Assembly (NCBI GenBank): GCA_040772045.1
Contig: JAXGYV010000002.1
Coordinates: 62,001 to 126,000 of the forward strand
Length of the DNA stretch: 64,000 nucleotides
DNA from: JAXGYV01 sp040772045
Lineage (GTDB): Bacteria > Actinomycetota > Thermoleophilia > UBA2241
Direction: 5' to 3'
Shown in pieces: positions 53,404 through 62,903 of this stretch (position 1 is its first letter; each line of letters begins with the position of its first letter). The position numbers and the translations under genes were made by a program. The notes beneath the pieces are model-generated. The model searched no databases. It saw only the letters and a list, made by a program, of their open reading frames with translations, and was not told the DNA's origin.

Positions 53404-53931
53404 TCACTCGATGACGACGGGGATCTTGATGCGCTGGCCGACCGTCAGGTTGTTGGCGGTCAGGCCGGGATTGAGCCCCACGATGGCATCGACCGTCGTG
53501 TGATGAGCGGCCGCGATGTGCGAGAGCGTATCGCCCTTCTTAACCTTATACATAGTTGGACTCGCCGACGGGCTCGCCGACACAGAGCTCGTGGGCACGG
53601 GCGCGACACTTGCGCTCTCCCCCAGAATGCCGGACTGGATGATGACGGCCACCAGCCCTACCACGAGGGCCAGAAAGGCCACTGGCGCGGCGTAGCGAGC
53701 AACATGGTACCGACGCGCGGACGACCGTCCTGTCATCGTGGCTTCCGCGCGCAGACGGGCCTCGGCCATGCTCAGCGCCGAACGTGAACCTTGCCCGTGA
53801 TTCGCGGACTCACCCAGCCGCTGCAGGCGTGCCTCGAGGTCCTGCAGCGTCAAATCGTCGCCCGCGGATCCGCCTGGATGATCGGGATACGGTGCCTCCC
53901 AATCCGGCGGTCTGCCCCCTCCCTCATTCAT
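53404..53931 (-). CDS. LysM-domain membrane protein
   Basis: A 175-residue bitopic protein: cytoplasmic N-terminus with a short helix (LQDLEARLQRLGE), one membrane helix (~80-98, YAAPVAFLALVVGLVAVIIQ), a serine/proline linker, and a C-terminal LysM module YKVKKGDTLSHIAAAHHTTV ending in VGQRIKIPVV. LysM binds glycan strands, so the domain probably contacts peptidoglycan outside. The ATG overlaps the pyrF stop by 4 bp. It sits just upstream of the division cluster on the same strand. Confidence 0.82.
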   Translation of the reverse strand: MNEGGGRPPDWEAPYPDHPGGSAGDDLTLQDLEARLQRLGESANHGQGSRSALSMAEARLRAEATMTGRSSARRYHVARYAAPVAFLALVVGLVAVIIQSGILGESASVAPVPTSSVSASPSASPTMYKVKKGDTLSHIAAAHHTTVDAIVGLNPGLTANNLTVGQRIKIPVVIE

Positions 53932-54836
53932 CTGCCTAGTACCCCCACGAGATCGTCCCTCATCGCCCTAGCGGCCTCGGCGGCGGCCACCTGGTAGTCG
54001 CCGCCAGCCACCCGCCACGCATACATGATAGACCGCGAAGCATTCACCACGAGTCCCGCGGCCGGCCCGACGGCCAAGCCAGCGATATCCGCCGCCGACC
54101 CACCTTGCGCGCCGTAGCCGGGCACCAAGAGGAATGCCCGCGGCACGACTCGGCGCACCCGCTGCACCGCCTCGGGGGCGGTGGCGCCAGCGACAGCTCC
54201 TACGTCGCTATACCCGTGTCTCCCCATGGAGCGCGCTCCAAGCTCGGCGACGAGTTCCGCGACAGCCACGTATAGCGGCCGGCCTTCGAGATCGCGCTCT
54301 TGCAGAGAGGCCGCCCCCGGGTTACTGGTGCGCGTGAGGACGAACACACCTTTCCCGCGGTCGCAGTACTCCGTGAACGGCGTCACCGAATCCTCGCCGA
54401 GGTAAGGACTGACCGTCACCGCGTCGGCTTCCAACCCCGGCGCCGACACCTCGGACCCCGGAACGGTCGCGCCGCCGAAGAGGGCGCGTGCGTAGGCCTT
54501 CCCGGTCGAGGCGATGTCGCCGCGCTTCGCATCGAGGATCACGGGCAGCCCGTGCTCACGCGCGCAGCGCACCACATCGCGGAGGGCCGCCCACCCCGAC
54601 GGTCCGAACTGCTCGAAGAACGCTGCCTGGGGCTTGGCCACGGCGACAAAGTCGGCTACGGCGTGCACGATGGCCCGGCAGTACGCGCCGGCGCAGGCGG
54701 CCATCTCCTCTTCTGTCGGACGCACGCCCTCCAGCAGCGCGGGGGGAAACTGAGACAGGTCTGGATCCAGACCGACGCAGACCACGCTGCGCCGGCGCAT
54801 GATCGATTCCGCCAGCGCATCCGAGAAGTGCGTCAC
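53928..54836 (-). CDS. pyrF: Orotidine-5'-phosphate decarboxylase (type 2)
   Basis: Makes UMP from OMP in pyrimidine synthesis. 302 residues with VVCVGLDPDLSQFP near the N-terminus, the catalytic DAKRGDI at about 102-108 followed by AST, and the phosphate-binding LVPGYGAQGGSAADI. The DAKRGDIAST form marks the longer PyrF type 2 found in actinobacteria. GTG start at 54836 with AGGAGG seven bases upstream. It is coupled to the LysM gene and stands apart from other pyr genes. Confidence 0.94.
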   Translation of the reverse strand: MTHFSDALAESIMRRRSVVCVGLDPDLSQFPPALLEGVRPTEEEMAACAGAYCRAIVHAVADFVAVAKPQAAFFEQFGPSGWAALRDVVRCAREHGLPVILDAKRGDIASTGKAYARALFGGATVPGSEVSAPGLEADAVTVSPYLGEDSVTPFTEYCDRGKGVFVLTRTSNPGAASLQERDLEGRPLYVAVAELVAELGARSMGRHGYSDVGAVAGATAPEAVQRVRRVVPRAFLLVPGYGAQGGSAADIAGLAVGPAAGLVVNASRSIMYAWRVAGGDYQVAAAEAARAMRDDLVGVLGR

Positions 54837-55033
54837 TCTTGATCCTCCTGCTCTGTCCGGTGGGGTGTCTACCCCGCCGCCGCTTCCCCAATCACATCAC
54901 CAATACCATACCGCCGACGCAGTTCCTTGGTACGAGCGAACAGGCAGCCACGAACTCGCAACCCTCGCGGGCCACGCCACGGCCTACCCGCCCGCCGCCA
55001 CAACAGCGAGCCGCACCTCGGCCACCACCGCCT

Positions 55034-55717
55034 TCAGGTGCTCCGGCCACTGGGCAACTGGGGCACCAGGAAGGACAGGAACGCGTTCAGCGAGCGTGTC
55101 TGCAGCAGCAGACGGCCGGGGCCGCTGATGTCTACCACGAGCCCCTCACCGCTGAACACGAGAGACTTCAAACCGCCGACGCGCCGGACCTTGAAGGGCA
55201 TGCCCTCGCTGAATGCCACGAGGTGGCCGGTATCGACCGTGTACGACTGCCCCGCCGCCAGCGTCATCTCGTGAATCGCACCGTAGGAGGAGACCAGCAG
55301 CTGGCCCTGACCGCTGCACCGTAACATGACCAGCCCCTCGCCGGCGAAGAACGTCTTGGCGCCGCCCCACGTGCTGTCGACCTGTACTCCCATCTCGGAG
55401 GCGACGTAATCGCCACCCTGCAGCATGTACGCCTGCGAACCCTCGAGCGTAAGCACCGTGAGGTCGCCGGGGAGGGCGGGAGCCACGATCACCTCTCCAC
55501 CTCGCGGCCCCGCCGTGAACACGTTCTGGAAGAACGACTCCGACGTTAGCACCTTGCGTGCCAGGGCCTTCATGACTCCGCCGGTCGCCGTCGTCTCGAT
55601 GCGCACATCGGAGTTCATGCTCATCATCGAGCCTCCCTCCACACGTACCTGTTCGGAGGGCTCCAACCGGAGGACGCCGATGGAGTAGGTGGGCTTGTAG
55701 GCGATCTCGATCTTCAT
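55034..55717 (-). CDS. AIM24 (TIGR00266) family protein
   Basis: A 227-residue beta-rich protein of the AIM24/TIGR00266 family, with MKIEIAYKPTYSIGVLRLEP, VRVEGGSMMSMNSDVRI, FFAGEGLVMLRCSGQGQLLV and YTVDTGHLVAF. No membrane segment or signal peptide. AAAGGAG lies four bases before the ATG at 55717. The molecular function of bacterial AIM24 proteins is not established. It is divergent from the trehalose-phosphatase gene (118 bp apart). Confidence 0.85.
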   Translation of the reverse strand: MKIEIAYKPTYSIGVLRLEPSEQVRVEGGSMMSMNSDVRIETTATGGVMKALARKVLTSESFFQNVFTAGPRGGEVIVAPALPGDLTVLTLEGSQAYMLQGGDYVASEMGVQVDSTWGGAKTFFAGEGLVMLRCSGQGQLLVSSYGAIHEMTLAAGQSYTVDTGHLVAFSEGMPFKVRRVGGLKSLVFSGEGLVVDISGPGRLLLQTRSLNAFLSFLVPQLPSGRST

Positions 55718-55835
55718 GCCACTCCTTTCCCGACTGTCGGCGCGTACTGTCCCAGGCGCCACACTTTGGCGCACGGAAACCTTCGCGAGCCCCGGGAACA
55801 GTCCTGCGAGCTCATTTCGGGTAAGCTGCCCGACG

Positions 55836-56678
55836 ATGGGCAAAGCGATCCTCACGGGACAACGGAAGCTGAAGCATTGTCTGCGCGCGGCCGCCCTGGC
55901 ACCTGCTCAGACGGCCTTGTTCTGCGACATCGACGGCACCGTCGCGCCCATCGCTCGCGTGCCGGAGGAGGCCAGTGTGCCGCCGGTATTCCAGCACGCC
56001 TTGCGAGCGCTCGCTCAACGCCTCGGCCTGCTCGCTTTCGTCACCGGCCGCGACCTCGAGGGCGGGCGGCGTATGGTCGCCGTGGACGGAGCCGTCTACG
56101 TGGGCACCCACGGCATCCAGATCGAGATGCCAGACGGAACACGCCATATCGACCCAGCGGCGGCGAAGTGGAACCCCACCGTCCGCGAGGTGTTCGCGAT
56201 CGCGCGCGCGCTCCCGCTAGATGAGCTGGGCATCGTGCTAGAGGACAAGCACACCATGTTCGCCCTGCACTACCGGCCAGCCGCCGACCGACAGCGCGCG
56301 CGCGCGGCCATCGCGCATTCCGTGATACCTGCCGCTCGCGCCCGTAGGCTGCGCGTGAACACCGGACACCTCGCCTACGAGGTCGGCCCGCCGCTCGCAA
56401 CGACCAAAGGCACCGCGACGCGACGCCTCCTGGCGACCGGTGACTACCGCGTCGCGCTGTTCCTCGGCGACGACCTCACGGACTGCGACGGCTTCACGGC
56501 AGTTCGCGCGTGGGCCGCCGAGGGCTTCGCCGAGCGACGCACGGGACTCGCCGTGGCGATCGTCACGGACGAGACGCCCGCCGCCGTAACCGACAGCAGT
56601 GATATCTGGGTAGCCGGTACGCCGGGCGCCCTCGAGGTTCTCGACCGCCTCCTGGCGGCGGTCATGGAGAGCGGGTAA
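55836..56678 (+). CDS. otsB: Trehalose-6-phosphate phosphatase (HAD superfamily)
   Basis: A 280-residue HAD phosphatase. Motif I FCDIDGTVAPIARVP (D31 nucleophile, D33 acid), FVTGRDLEGG (motif II region) and LFLGDDLTDCDGFTAV (motif IV) are those of trehalose-phosphate phosphatases; HLAYEVGPPLATTKGTATR fits the cap-to-core segment. The ATG at 55836 is near the domain start but lacks a strong ribosome binding site; the frame opens earlier at 55716, inside the divergent region. No OtsA synthase is adjacent, so a free-standing role, or a different sugar phosphate, is possible. Confidence 0.83.
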   Translation: MGKAILTGQRKLKHCLRAAALAPAQTALFCDIDGTVAPIARVPEEASVPPVFQHALRALAQRLGLLAFVTGRDLEGGRRMVAVDGAVYVGTHGIQIEMPDGTRHIDPAAAKWNPTVREVFAIARALPLDELGIVLEDKHTMFALHYRPAADRQRARAAIAHSVIPAARARRLRVNTGHLAYEVGPPLATTKGTATRRLLATGDYRVALFLGDDLTDCDGFTAVRAWAAEGFAERRTGLAVAIVTDETPAAVTDSSDIWVAGTPGALEVLDRLLAAVMESG

Positions 56679-56742
56679 CGCCAGCGCGGCGCTCGGCGGC
56701 GGCCGCCGTCTCCGAGGAGCGGCCACCGCCCAAAGCCCTCCT

Positions 56743-57516
56743 CTAGCGGCCGCTGAAGCGGGGTGCTCGTTTCTCAAAGAAGGCGGCCATGCCCTCCTTC
56801 TGGTCCTCGGAGGCGAAGCAGAGGGCGAACAGATCGCGCTCTATCTGCTGTCCGGCGTCGATATCCACGTCGCAGGCGCGACCCACGGCCGCCTTTACGT
56901 AGCTCATGGTCAGCGGGCTCTTGGCGGCAAGCTCGCGGGCGAGCTTCAGCGTCTGTTCCATGAGCTCCGCCTTGGGGAACACGGCCTGCACGAGGCCCAC
57001 GCGCAGTGCCTCTTCAGCGCGGATCGGCCGTCCGCTCAGGCAGAGATACTTGGCCCAACCCAGGCCGATGGAGCGCGAGAGCCGCTGTGTGCCCCCAAAG
57101 CCGGGGGTGATCCCCAACCCGATCTCCGGCTGACCGAACTTCGCCGTCTCGGCGGCGAATCGGATGTCGCACGCCAGCGCCAGCTCGCAGCCCCCACCGA
57201 GCGCGAAGCCGTTGACGGCGGCGACCCACGGCTGCGGCGCCCTCTCAATAGTCGCGCACACACGGCCACCGAGCATGCTGAACCGCCGCGCCTCCTCGGA
57301 CGTCATGGCCTGCATCTCGGCGATGTCGGCACCGGCGACGAACGCCTTATCGCCAGCCCCAGTGAGCACCACGACATGGACGCCGGCATCCTCGCTGAGC
57401 TCCGTCGCCACCCGCAGGAGCTCCCCATTGGTCTCCGTATTCAACGCGTTCAGCGCCTTGGGGCGAGACACGGTGACAACGGCCACCCGCTCTTCCTTGC
57501 GCACTTCAACCGCCAT
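56743..57516 (-). CDS. Enoyl-CoA hydratase/isomerase (crotonase family)
   Basis: A 257-residue crotonase. The oxyanion-hole segments are KAFVAGADIAEMQAM and AAVNGFALGGGCELALACD, and both catalytic glutamates occur where expected (GGGCE and PEIGLG). Closest in style to Crt/3-hydroxybutyryl-CoA dehydratase of short-chain fatty acid metabolism. GGAGGAG precedes the ATG at 57516. Upstream, a perfect TATAAT on the minus strand at 57732-57737 is a candidate -10 element. It is convergent with otsB and is not part of a visible beta-oxidation operon. Confidence 0.9.
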   Translation of the reverse strand: MAVEVRKEERVAVVTVSRPKALNALNTETNGELLRVATELSEDAGVHVVVLTGAGDKAFVAGADIAEMQAMTSEEARRFSMLGGRVCATIERAPQPWVAAVNGFALGGGCELALACDIRFAAETAKFGQPEIGLGITPGFGGTQRLSRSIGLGWAKYLCLSGRPIRAEEALRVGLVQAVFPKAELMEQTLKLARELAAKSPLTMSYVKAAVGRACDVDIDAGQQIERDLFALCFASEDQKEGMAAFFEKRAPRFSGR

Positions 57517-57836
57517 GGCCTCTCCTCCCTGCTCGTGCCGCACCGCGCTCCGTGAGGTGGCGCTGGCCTCCGGCCAGCGCCACCGTGCACGACCTATCGT
57601 CCACACCGACCCGTGCGCGGCAGTGTCGTTGGGAGAGCGAGCGGCGATCTGGCCACCACGCCACTGAAGCGATCTCGGCGGCCTAGTCGTCGCCTCCCAC
57701 GCAAAGTACCCGCGACCCACGGACCGCGACGATTATAGAACGGCACCCCACGACCTGCCGCCGCCGCCGCGAGGGGCGCACCCGCACGGCGCCCTCCCCT
57801 CGCATGACGAAGCGCCCGTAACGCGACGGACGCGTG
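57517..57836. other. Intergenic region between crotonase and pcrA
   Basis: These 320 bases hold no convincing gene. On the minus strand, TATAAT at 57732-57737 (no good -35) may start transcription of the crotonase with a leader of about 200 bases. A short run of CCG repeats lies at 57750-57770. The open frames across this region are arginine/alanine-rich artefacts. Confidence 0.4.
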
Positions 57837-60163
57837 CTAGCCGCCGAGCTTGCGGAGAGGCGCCACGTTGGCCAGGAGCCGGCGCTCCGAACCGTCGTTC
57901 ACGAAATGGATCAAGATGATGCCCCGATCCTCGACGGAGACCACCGTCCCCTCGCCCAGCACAGCGTGCAGCACCCGGTCGCCAGGCCGGAAGTACCGCT
58001 TGACCGACTCGCCGCCCACGTCGCGCTGGGGCTCCAAGCCCGTGATCTTGCGGCCGCTGGACCCGTCGATAGCGGCGTCGCGACCCCGGTGTCCTCCCGC
58101 TCCCAGTCGTCGCGCGCGGCCCCCGCGCCGCCACGAGGAGCCCCACCGCTCCACGCACGGCTCGCCATCTCATGACGCTCGACGAGGCTGGCGGGGATCT
58201 CCGTGAGGAACCGTGACGGCAGGTTGTACATAGAGCCGCCCCATAAACTGCGCGCGCGCGCATGGATGAGGTAGAGCCTATCCATCGCCCGGGTGATACC
58301 CACGTAGGCGAGTCGCCGCTCCTCCTCGACGTTCTGTTCGTCAAGGGAACGCTGGTGCGGGAACACGCCCTCTTCCATGCCCACGATGAACACCACCGGG
58401 AACTCGAGGCCCTTGGCGTTGTGGAGCGTCATGAGCGTGAGCAGCTCGGTCGAGCGCAGGTACGCATCCTGATCGGTGTACAGGGAGACTTCCTGAAGGA
58501 AGCCCTCCAAGCTCGGCTCCTCCGCGCGGCGATCGTACTCCGCCGCCACGCCGATGAGCTCCTCGAGGTTCTCGAGCCGGCCTTCCGACTCCAGCGTGCG
58601 CTGCCCTTGCAGCCAGGGGAGATACCCGGTCTCCTCGAGCACAGCGCGCAGCGTCTGCGCCACCGGCTGACCCGCCGCGCGCGCCAAGAAGGAGCGCAGC
58701 AGGGCGGCGAGCGCCGCGAGGCCCTCGCGAGCGGCGGCCGTGAGGTCGGGTACATCCTCCGGAGCCGAGAACACGTCGAACAGCGGCTGCCCCGTCGTGT
58801 CCGCATGCAGGCGCGCGCGCGCCAGCGACGTAGCGCCCAGCCCGCGCTTCGGCGTATTGACGATGCGCAGCAGACGCTGCTCGTCAGCCGGGTTTACGAT
58901 CACCGAGAGATAAGCCAGCGCGTCCTTGATCTCGGCGCGCTCGTAGAATCGCGTACCACCGATCACTTGGTAGGCGATGGCGTAGCGTCCGAACTGCTCC
59001 TCCAGGGCTCGGCTCTGAGCATTGGTCCGGTAGAGGACGGCGATGTCCGACGGACTGTAGGCGCGCGGCAGCACGTCTCCGGCGGCCGCGCGCCCCCCGC
59101 CAGCCTTGCCCTGCAGCAGCCGCTGGACCTCGCTGGCGATGTACTGCGCCTCCGCGCGCTCGTCGTTGACCTCGACGATCTGCACCAGCGCCCCTCGGCC
59201 ACGGCCGGTCCAGAGCCGTTTGCCCTTGCGCCGGCGGTTGTGTTTGACCACGGCGTTCGCCACGTCGAGGATAGCTTGGGTGCTGCGGTAGTTCTCTTCC
59301 AGACGGATCACCGTGGCGTCTGGATAGTCGCGCTCAAACTCCAGGATGTTGCGGATGTCCGCCCCGCGCCAGGAGTAGATGCTCTGATCGTCGTCGCCCA
59401 CTACGGCGATGTTGCGGTGCAGCCCGGCCAGCAGGTTGGCGAGCCTGTACTGCGCATGGTTGGTGTCCTGGTACTCGTCGATGAGGATGAACCGGAACGC
59501 CCGTTGATAGTGGGCCAGACGCTGCGGGAAACGCTCGAGCAGCACGACCGCGTTCAGCAGCAGGTCGTCGAAGTCCATGGCGTTCATCTGCAGCAGTCGT
59601 TTCTGGTAGAGCGTGTACACGTCGGCCGCCGTGCGAGCGAAGAAGCCGCTCGCCTGCTCGCTCACCTCGCGCGGCCCCTGGAGCTGGTTCTTGGCGTCGC
59701 TGATGAGCCGCGCGACCGCCTCTGGGGCAAAGCGCTTGGTATCGATCTCTTGATCGGCCATGCAGCGCTTGATCAGCCGGCGGCGATCGTCTTCATCGTG
59801 GATGGTGAAGGTGGACTTGTAACCCAGCCGGTCCGCCTCCCGACGCAGGATGCGCGCGCACATGGAATGGAACGTGCTGATCCACATGGCCCGCGCTTTG
59901 GGGCCAACCAGCTCCTCGATGCGCGCCTTCATCTCGCCCGCGGCCTTGTTGGTGAAGGTGATGGCGAGGATCTCGTCGGGGCGCGCACCGCACTCGTCCA
60001 CGAGATGCGCGACCCTGCGCGTGAGGACCAGGGTCTTCCCCGACCCCGCGCCGGCCAGGATCAACAGGGGCCCCTCGCCGTGCTCGACCGCGCGGCGCTG
60101 CGGCTCGTTGAGGCCGGCCAGCAAGGGTGAGAGACCTCGGGAGATGGCATCCTGCGTGCTCAT
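57837..60163 (-). CDS. pcrA: ATP-dependent DNA helicase PcrA/UvrD, frameshift near C-terminus
   Basis: A superfamily 1A helicase for repair and replication restart. Walker A LAGAGSGKT at 36-44, TFHSMCARIL, DEYQDTN (motif II), GDDDQSIYSWRGA (motif III) and VGITRAMDRLYLIHA (motif VI) are intact. The first frame would end at 57911 with an unlikely arginine/serine tail. The authentic C-terminal domain (VKRYFRPGDRVLHAVLGEG ... LLANVAPLRKLGG) is in another frame ending at 57837. Adding one base to the C4 run at 58084-58087 joins both parts. The lost part is the Tudor-like tail that binds RNA polymerase in PcrA. Start ATG at 60163 overlaps the upstream stop by 4 bp. Confidence 0.88.
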
Positions 60164-60783
60164 AGGCCGGCGACCTCGAGAAGCACGCTCAGCCCGAACG
60201 CGACACCGCCCGCGGCCAGCAGATGGAGACCCGACATCACGAGCTTACCGCGAGAGATCCGGCCGAGGAATACCCCGAGCAGGAAGAGCTGTACCGCCGC
60301 GAGGCCCCAGGCCACGAAGAACGCCCCCCGGGTACCCAGTACCGACTGCAGGGCGAGAGGCACACACAGGAGGAGGCCGCCGATGGCCGAGGCGAACCCG
60401 GCGACCACCGCGACGGCGATGGCGGCGTAGCGCGCGGCCGCGCCCACGTCGGTGTCGTCGAGCCGCGTGAGCGTGGACTCCTCGAGCTCGCGCAACGCTC
60501 GCGTCCGCTCTGCCCTCTCAGACAGATACGAGCCGTAGAATCCCGAGACGCCCAAGCTCACCGACGCCGCGGCGAGCACGCTGATCAGCGCGCTCGTCTC
60601 GCGCAGCCCGCCGAAGTACGAGCCCGTGATAATGCCGACCGCCGTGAGTACACCGTCGAACGCGTTCATCGGGAAGTACCGTCGCGTGATCTCGCCGACG
60701 TCGGCGATCTCGTGGTAGCGCCGCAGACGGCCAACATGCCGGCGCCATGAGTCTGGTTGGCGATCGCGCCGCGGACACATCAT
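60160..60783 (-). CDS. TIGR00267/VIT1-CCC1 family membrane protein
   Basis: A 207-residue protein with five hydrophobic segments. The block RRYFPMNAFDGVLTAVGIIT followed by ALISVLAAASVSLGVSGFYG is the signature of the VIT-like family (iron/manganese transport in characterised relatives). The lineage matches TIGR00267, which is most frequent in archaea. The stop overlaps the pcrA ATG by 4 bp. The adjacent DUF211 gene upstream is also most often archaeal. Metal transport is inferred from the superfamily. Start at 60783 has only a weak ribosome binding site. Confidence 0.78.
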   Translation of the reverse strand: MMCPRRDRQPDSWRRHVGRLRRYHEIADVGEITRRYFPMNAFDGVLTAVGIITGSYFGGLRETSALISVLAAASVSLGVSGFYGSYLSERAERTRALRELEESTLTRLDDTDVGAAARYAAIAVAVVAGFASAIGGLLLCVPLALQSVLGTRGAFFVAWGLAAVQLFLLGVFLGRISRGKLVMSGLHLLAAGGVAFGLSVLLEVAGL

Positions 60784-60823
60784 GAGAAAGAGACCCGGAT
60801 CGTTTGTTCAGACGTGACCGAGC

Positions 60824-61129
60824 TCAGCGCAGCCACCGGGCCGCGTCTTGGGCCGTGTCGGCCTCTTCCACGAGTTCGCGCCCCGTTGATACCTTGTCGA
60901 TGGAGTGAATGCTGGCACCGGCGTCCTGTACCACCTCCGCCACAGCCTGGAAGTCGATGTCCTCGCCCTCTAGGGTGACCTTGATGTTCTCCACTTTGCT
61001 GTCGATCTCGATCAGCGTGATGTCGACGCCACGCACGCCCTCGAGATCGCCCAGCTTGTCGGCCAGCGTGAGCATGGTCGGCTGATGGGGTTTGAGGACG
61101 TCAAGCACGAGACGGCGGATCTTGCTCAC
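60824..61129 (-). CDS. DUF211 family protein
   Basis: A 101-residue soluble protein with the ferredoxin-like fold pattern of DUF211: IRRLVLDVLKPHQPTMLTLA, GVRGVDITLIEIDSKVENIK and AVAEVVQDAGASIHSIDKVS. Function is unknown; structures of relatives show ACT-like oligomers, so ligand sensing is plausible. It lies 41 bp upstream of the TIGR00267 gene on the same strand, a pairing seen mainly in archaea. GTG start at 61129. Confidence 0.84.
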   Translation of the reverse strand: MSKIRRLVLDVLKPHQPTMLTLADKLGDLEGVRGVDITLIEIDSKVENIKVTLEGEDIDFQAVAEVVQDAGASIHSIDKVSTGRELVEEADTAQDAARWLR

Positions 61130-61224
61130 GTGTAGTCACGCTCCATTCCGAGTGAGCCGCAGGGACCGAATGGTAGCACATGCACAGCGCACTGGGGCGC
61201 CGCTCCCCGCCGGCCAGCGGCGCC

Positions 61225-62028
61225 TCAGATACCCCCGCCAGCCTCGAATCCGAGGAGCTCCTCGAGCACTCGCTCAGCCTCCTCCACGGCCCGCCGACGC
61301 CGCTCCCCACGGTCCGGATGGATCTCGTCCAGCTCCTTCTCCATCTCCACGATACGCGCCACCAGACAGCGGATAGCCTCGGCCACGGGGTCCGGAAGAT
61401 GCCGGTAGTCGATATCCGGAATACCGACGCGCTGACCCTCCACGAGAACCGGCCGTCCGGGGTTGCCGACCACCGTCGAGCGGCGCGGCACATCCTGCAC
61501 CACTACACTGCCCGCGCCGATCTTGGCGCTCTCTCCTATGCGGATGGAACCCAGCAGCTTGGCCCCAGCGCCGACGACTACGTTGTCGCCGAGCGTCGGA
61601 TGGCGCTTGCCGGTCTCTTTCCCCGTCCCCCCCAGGGTGACACCCTGGTACAGGGTGACGTTGTCGCCGATCTCCGTAGTCTCGCCGATGACCACGCCGG
61701 AGCCGTGATCGATGAAGAGCCCGCGCCCAATGGTCGCTCCGGGATGAATCTCAACCTGGGTGAGAAAACGCCCGAGCTGACTGATCCAGCGCGGCACGAG
61801 CGGCACCCGCCGTTTCCACAGGCGATGCGCCAGACGGTGCAGCCACAGGGCATGCAGGCCGGAGTAGGAGGTGAGCACCTCGATCTGGCTGGTAGCCGCC
61901 GGATCGCGCTCGCGCACGGCGCGAACATCCTCGTGGATGATCGCGAGCGCGCGGCGAACTTTGGTCGCCCGCGGCAGGCAGAGACAGAGCGCCGGCACTA
62001 TCACGGTGAGTTTCGCCATCTTCTGCAC
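61225..62028 (-). CDS. cysE: Serine O-acetyltransferase
   Basis: CysE makes O-acetylserine for cysteine synthesis. 267 residues with left-handed beta-helix hexapeptides: VEIHPGATIGRGLFIDHGSG, VVIGETTEIGDNVTLYQGVT, LGDNVVVGAGAKLLG. H and D residues of the DHG motif are present. The GTG at 62028 lies eight bases after a near-perfect GGAGGTGATC ribosome binding site; 62037 would overlap that site, so I prefer 62028. The C-terminal tail is long and acidic/helical (~50 residues). Last gene of the minus-strand sulfur cluster with larE, a ThiF/MoeB protein and cysK. Confidence 0.92.
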   Translation of the reverse strand: MQKMAKLTVIVPALCLCLPRATKVRRALAIIHEDVRAVRERDPAATSQIEVLTSYSGLHALWLHRLAHRLWKRRVPLVPRWISQLGRFLTQVEIHPGATIGRGLFIDHGSGVVIGETTEIGDNVTLYQGVTLGGTGKETGKRHPTLGDNVVVGAGAKLLGSIRIGESAKIGAGSVVVQDVPRRSTVVGNPGRPVLVEGQRVGIPDIDYRHLPDPVAEAIRCLVARIVEMEKELDEIHPDRGERRRRAVEEAERVLEELLGFEAGGGI

Positions 62029-62033
62029 GCCGA

Positions 62034-62903
62034 TCACCTCCCCAGATCTTCCCGCGTACCATCTTCAGCGGAGTGTACGTCGAGCGCCTCGTTCATGCTG
62101 CCCGACCGCAGCCCGGCCAAATCCACGGTGACGTAAATCCAGCCGAGCCGGCGCAGGCGAGCGAGGATCTCCGCGCGGCACGCGCCGGCCGCGCGCGGCA
62201 CCTCTGCCAGCGGAACCTCGACGCGGGCCAGGGTACCGTAGTGGCGCACGCGAACGTCGGTGAAGCCCAGATCGCGCAGCGCCTCCTCCGCGCGCGCCAC
62301 CTGCCGCAGGTTCTGCCGCGTGATCCGCCGACCGTAAGGGATACGCGTGGCGAGACAGGCTTGCGACGGCGCTTCGGCGTTGGCAAGCCGCAGGACCATC
62401 GCCAGCCGGCGCACGTCGGCCTTCCGCAGCCCGGCTTCGAGCAAGGGATGGCGCACCCCACGCTCCCGCGCGGCCAGCATCCCCGGCCGGTGGTCGGCCT
62501 GATCGTCGCTCGTTACGCCGTCGACGATGACCGCTCGCCCGTGCTCGCCGGCGACCGCCGCGACCGCATCGAGCATGTGCGCCTTGCAGCCGTAGCAGCG
62601 GTCGGGAGGATTGGCGACAAAGCGTTCGTCGTCGAGCTCGGTCGTCCGCACCACCACGTGCGCCACGCCGAGAGTTTCCGCGACCGCCACTGCCCGCTCG
62701 AGCTCGGCGGGCGTGTACGTTTCGGATGCCGCGGTGACGGCCGTCACAGCATCCGACCCCAGCGTGCTGGCCGCGACCGCGAGGAGCACCGAGGAGTCCA
62801 CGCCCCCGGAGAACGCCACCGCCACCGATCCGAGCGGTGCCAGCGCGACGCGCAGTGCCGCGAGCGCCGGGTCTTCGTGCTGTACGTGACCCCTGCGACT
62901 CAC
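62034..62903 (-). CDS. larE: LarE-type ATP-dependent sulfur transferase
   Basis: A 289-residue PP-loop protein. VAVAFSGGVDSSVLLAVAAS (PP-loop at ~31-38), NPPDRCYGCK (C103, C106) and SQACLATRIPYG (C183) are the LarE marks. LarE inserts sulfur during synthesis of the nickel-pincer cofactor of lactate racemase-like enzymes. In one-cysteine LarE the cysteine is sacrificed; homologues with three cysteines bind an iron-sulfur cluster instead, and this protein has three. GTG at 62903 overlaps the upstream stop by 4 bp. LarB/LarC are not in the window. Confidence 0.88.
   Translation of the reverse strand: MSRRGHVQHEDPALAALRVALAPLGSVAVAFSGGVDSSVLLAVAASTLGSDAVTAVTAASETYTPAELERAVAVAETLGVAHVVVRTTELDDERFVANPPDRCYGCKAHMLDAVAAVAGEHGRAVIVDGVTSDDQADHRPGMLAARERGVRHPLLEAGLRKADVRRLAMVLRLANAEAPSQACLATRIPYGRRITRQNLRQVARAEEALRDLGFTDVRVRHYGTLARVEVPLAEVPRAAGACRAEILARLRRLGWIYVTVDLAGLRSGSMNEALDVHSAEDGTREDLGR

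Noticed and set aside
57164..57667. Plus-strand frame across the crotonase start and upstream gap
   Set aside because: Serine/threonine/proline-rich shadow; the minus-strand crotonase has a good ribosome binding site and domain.
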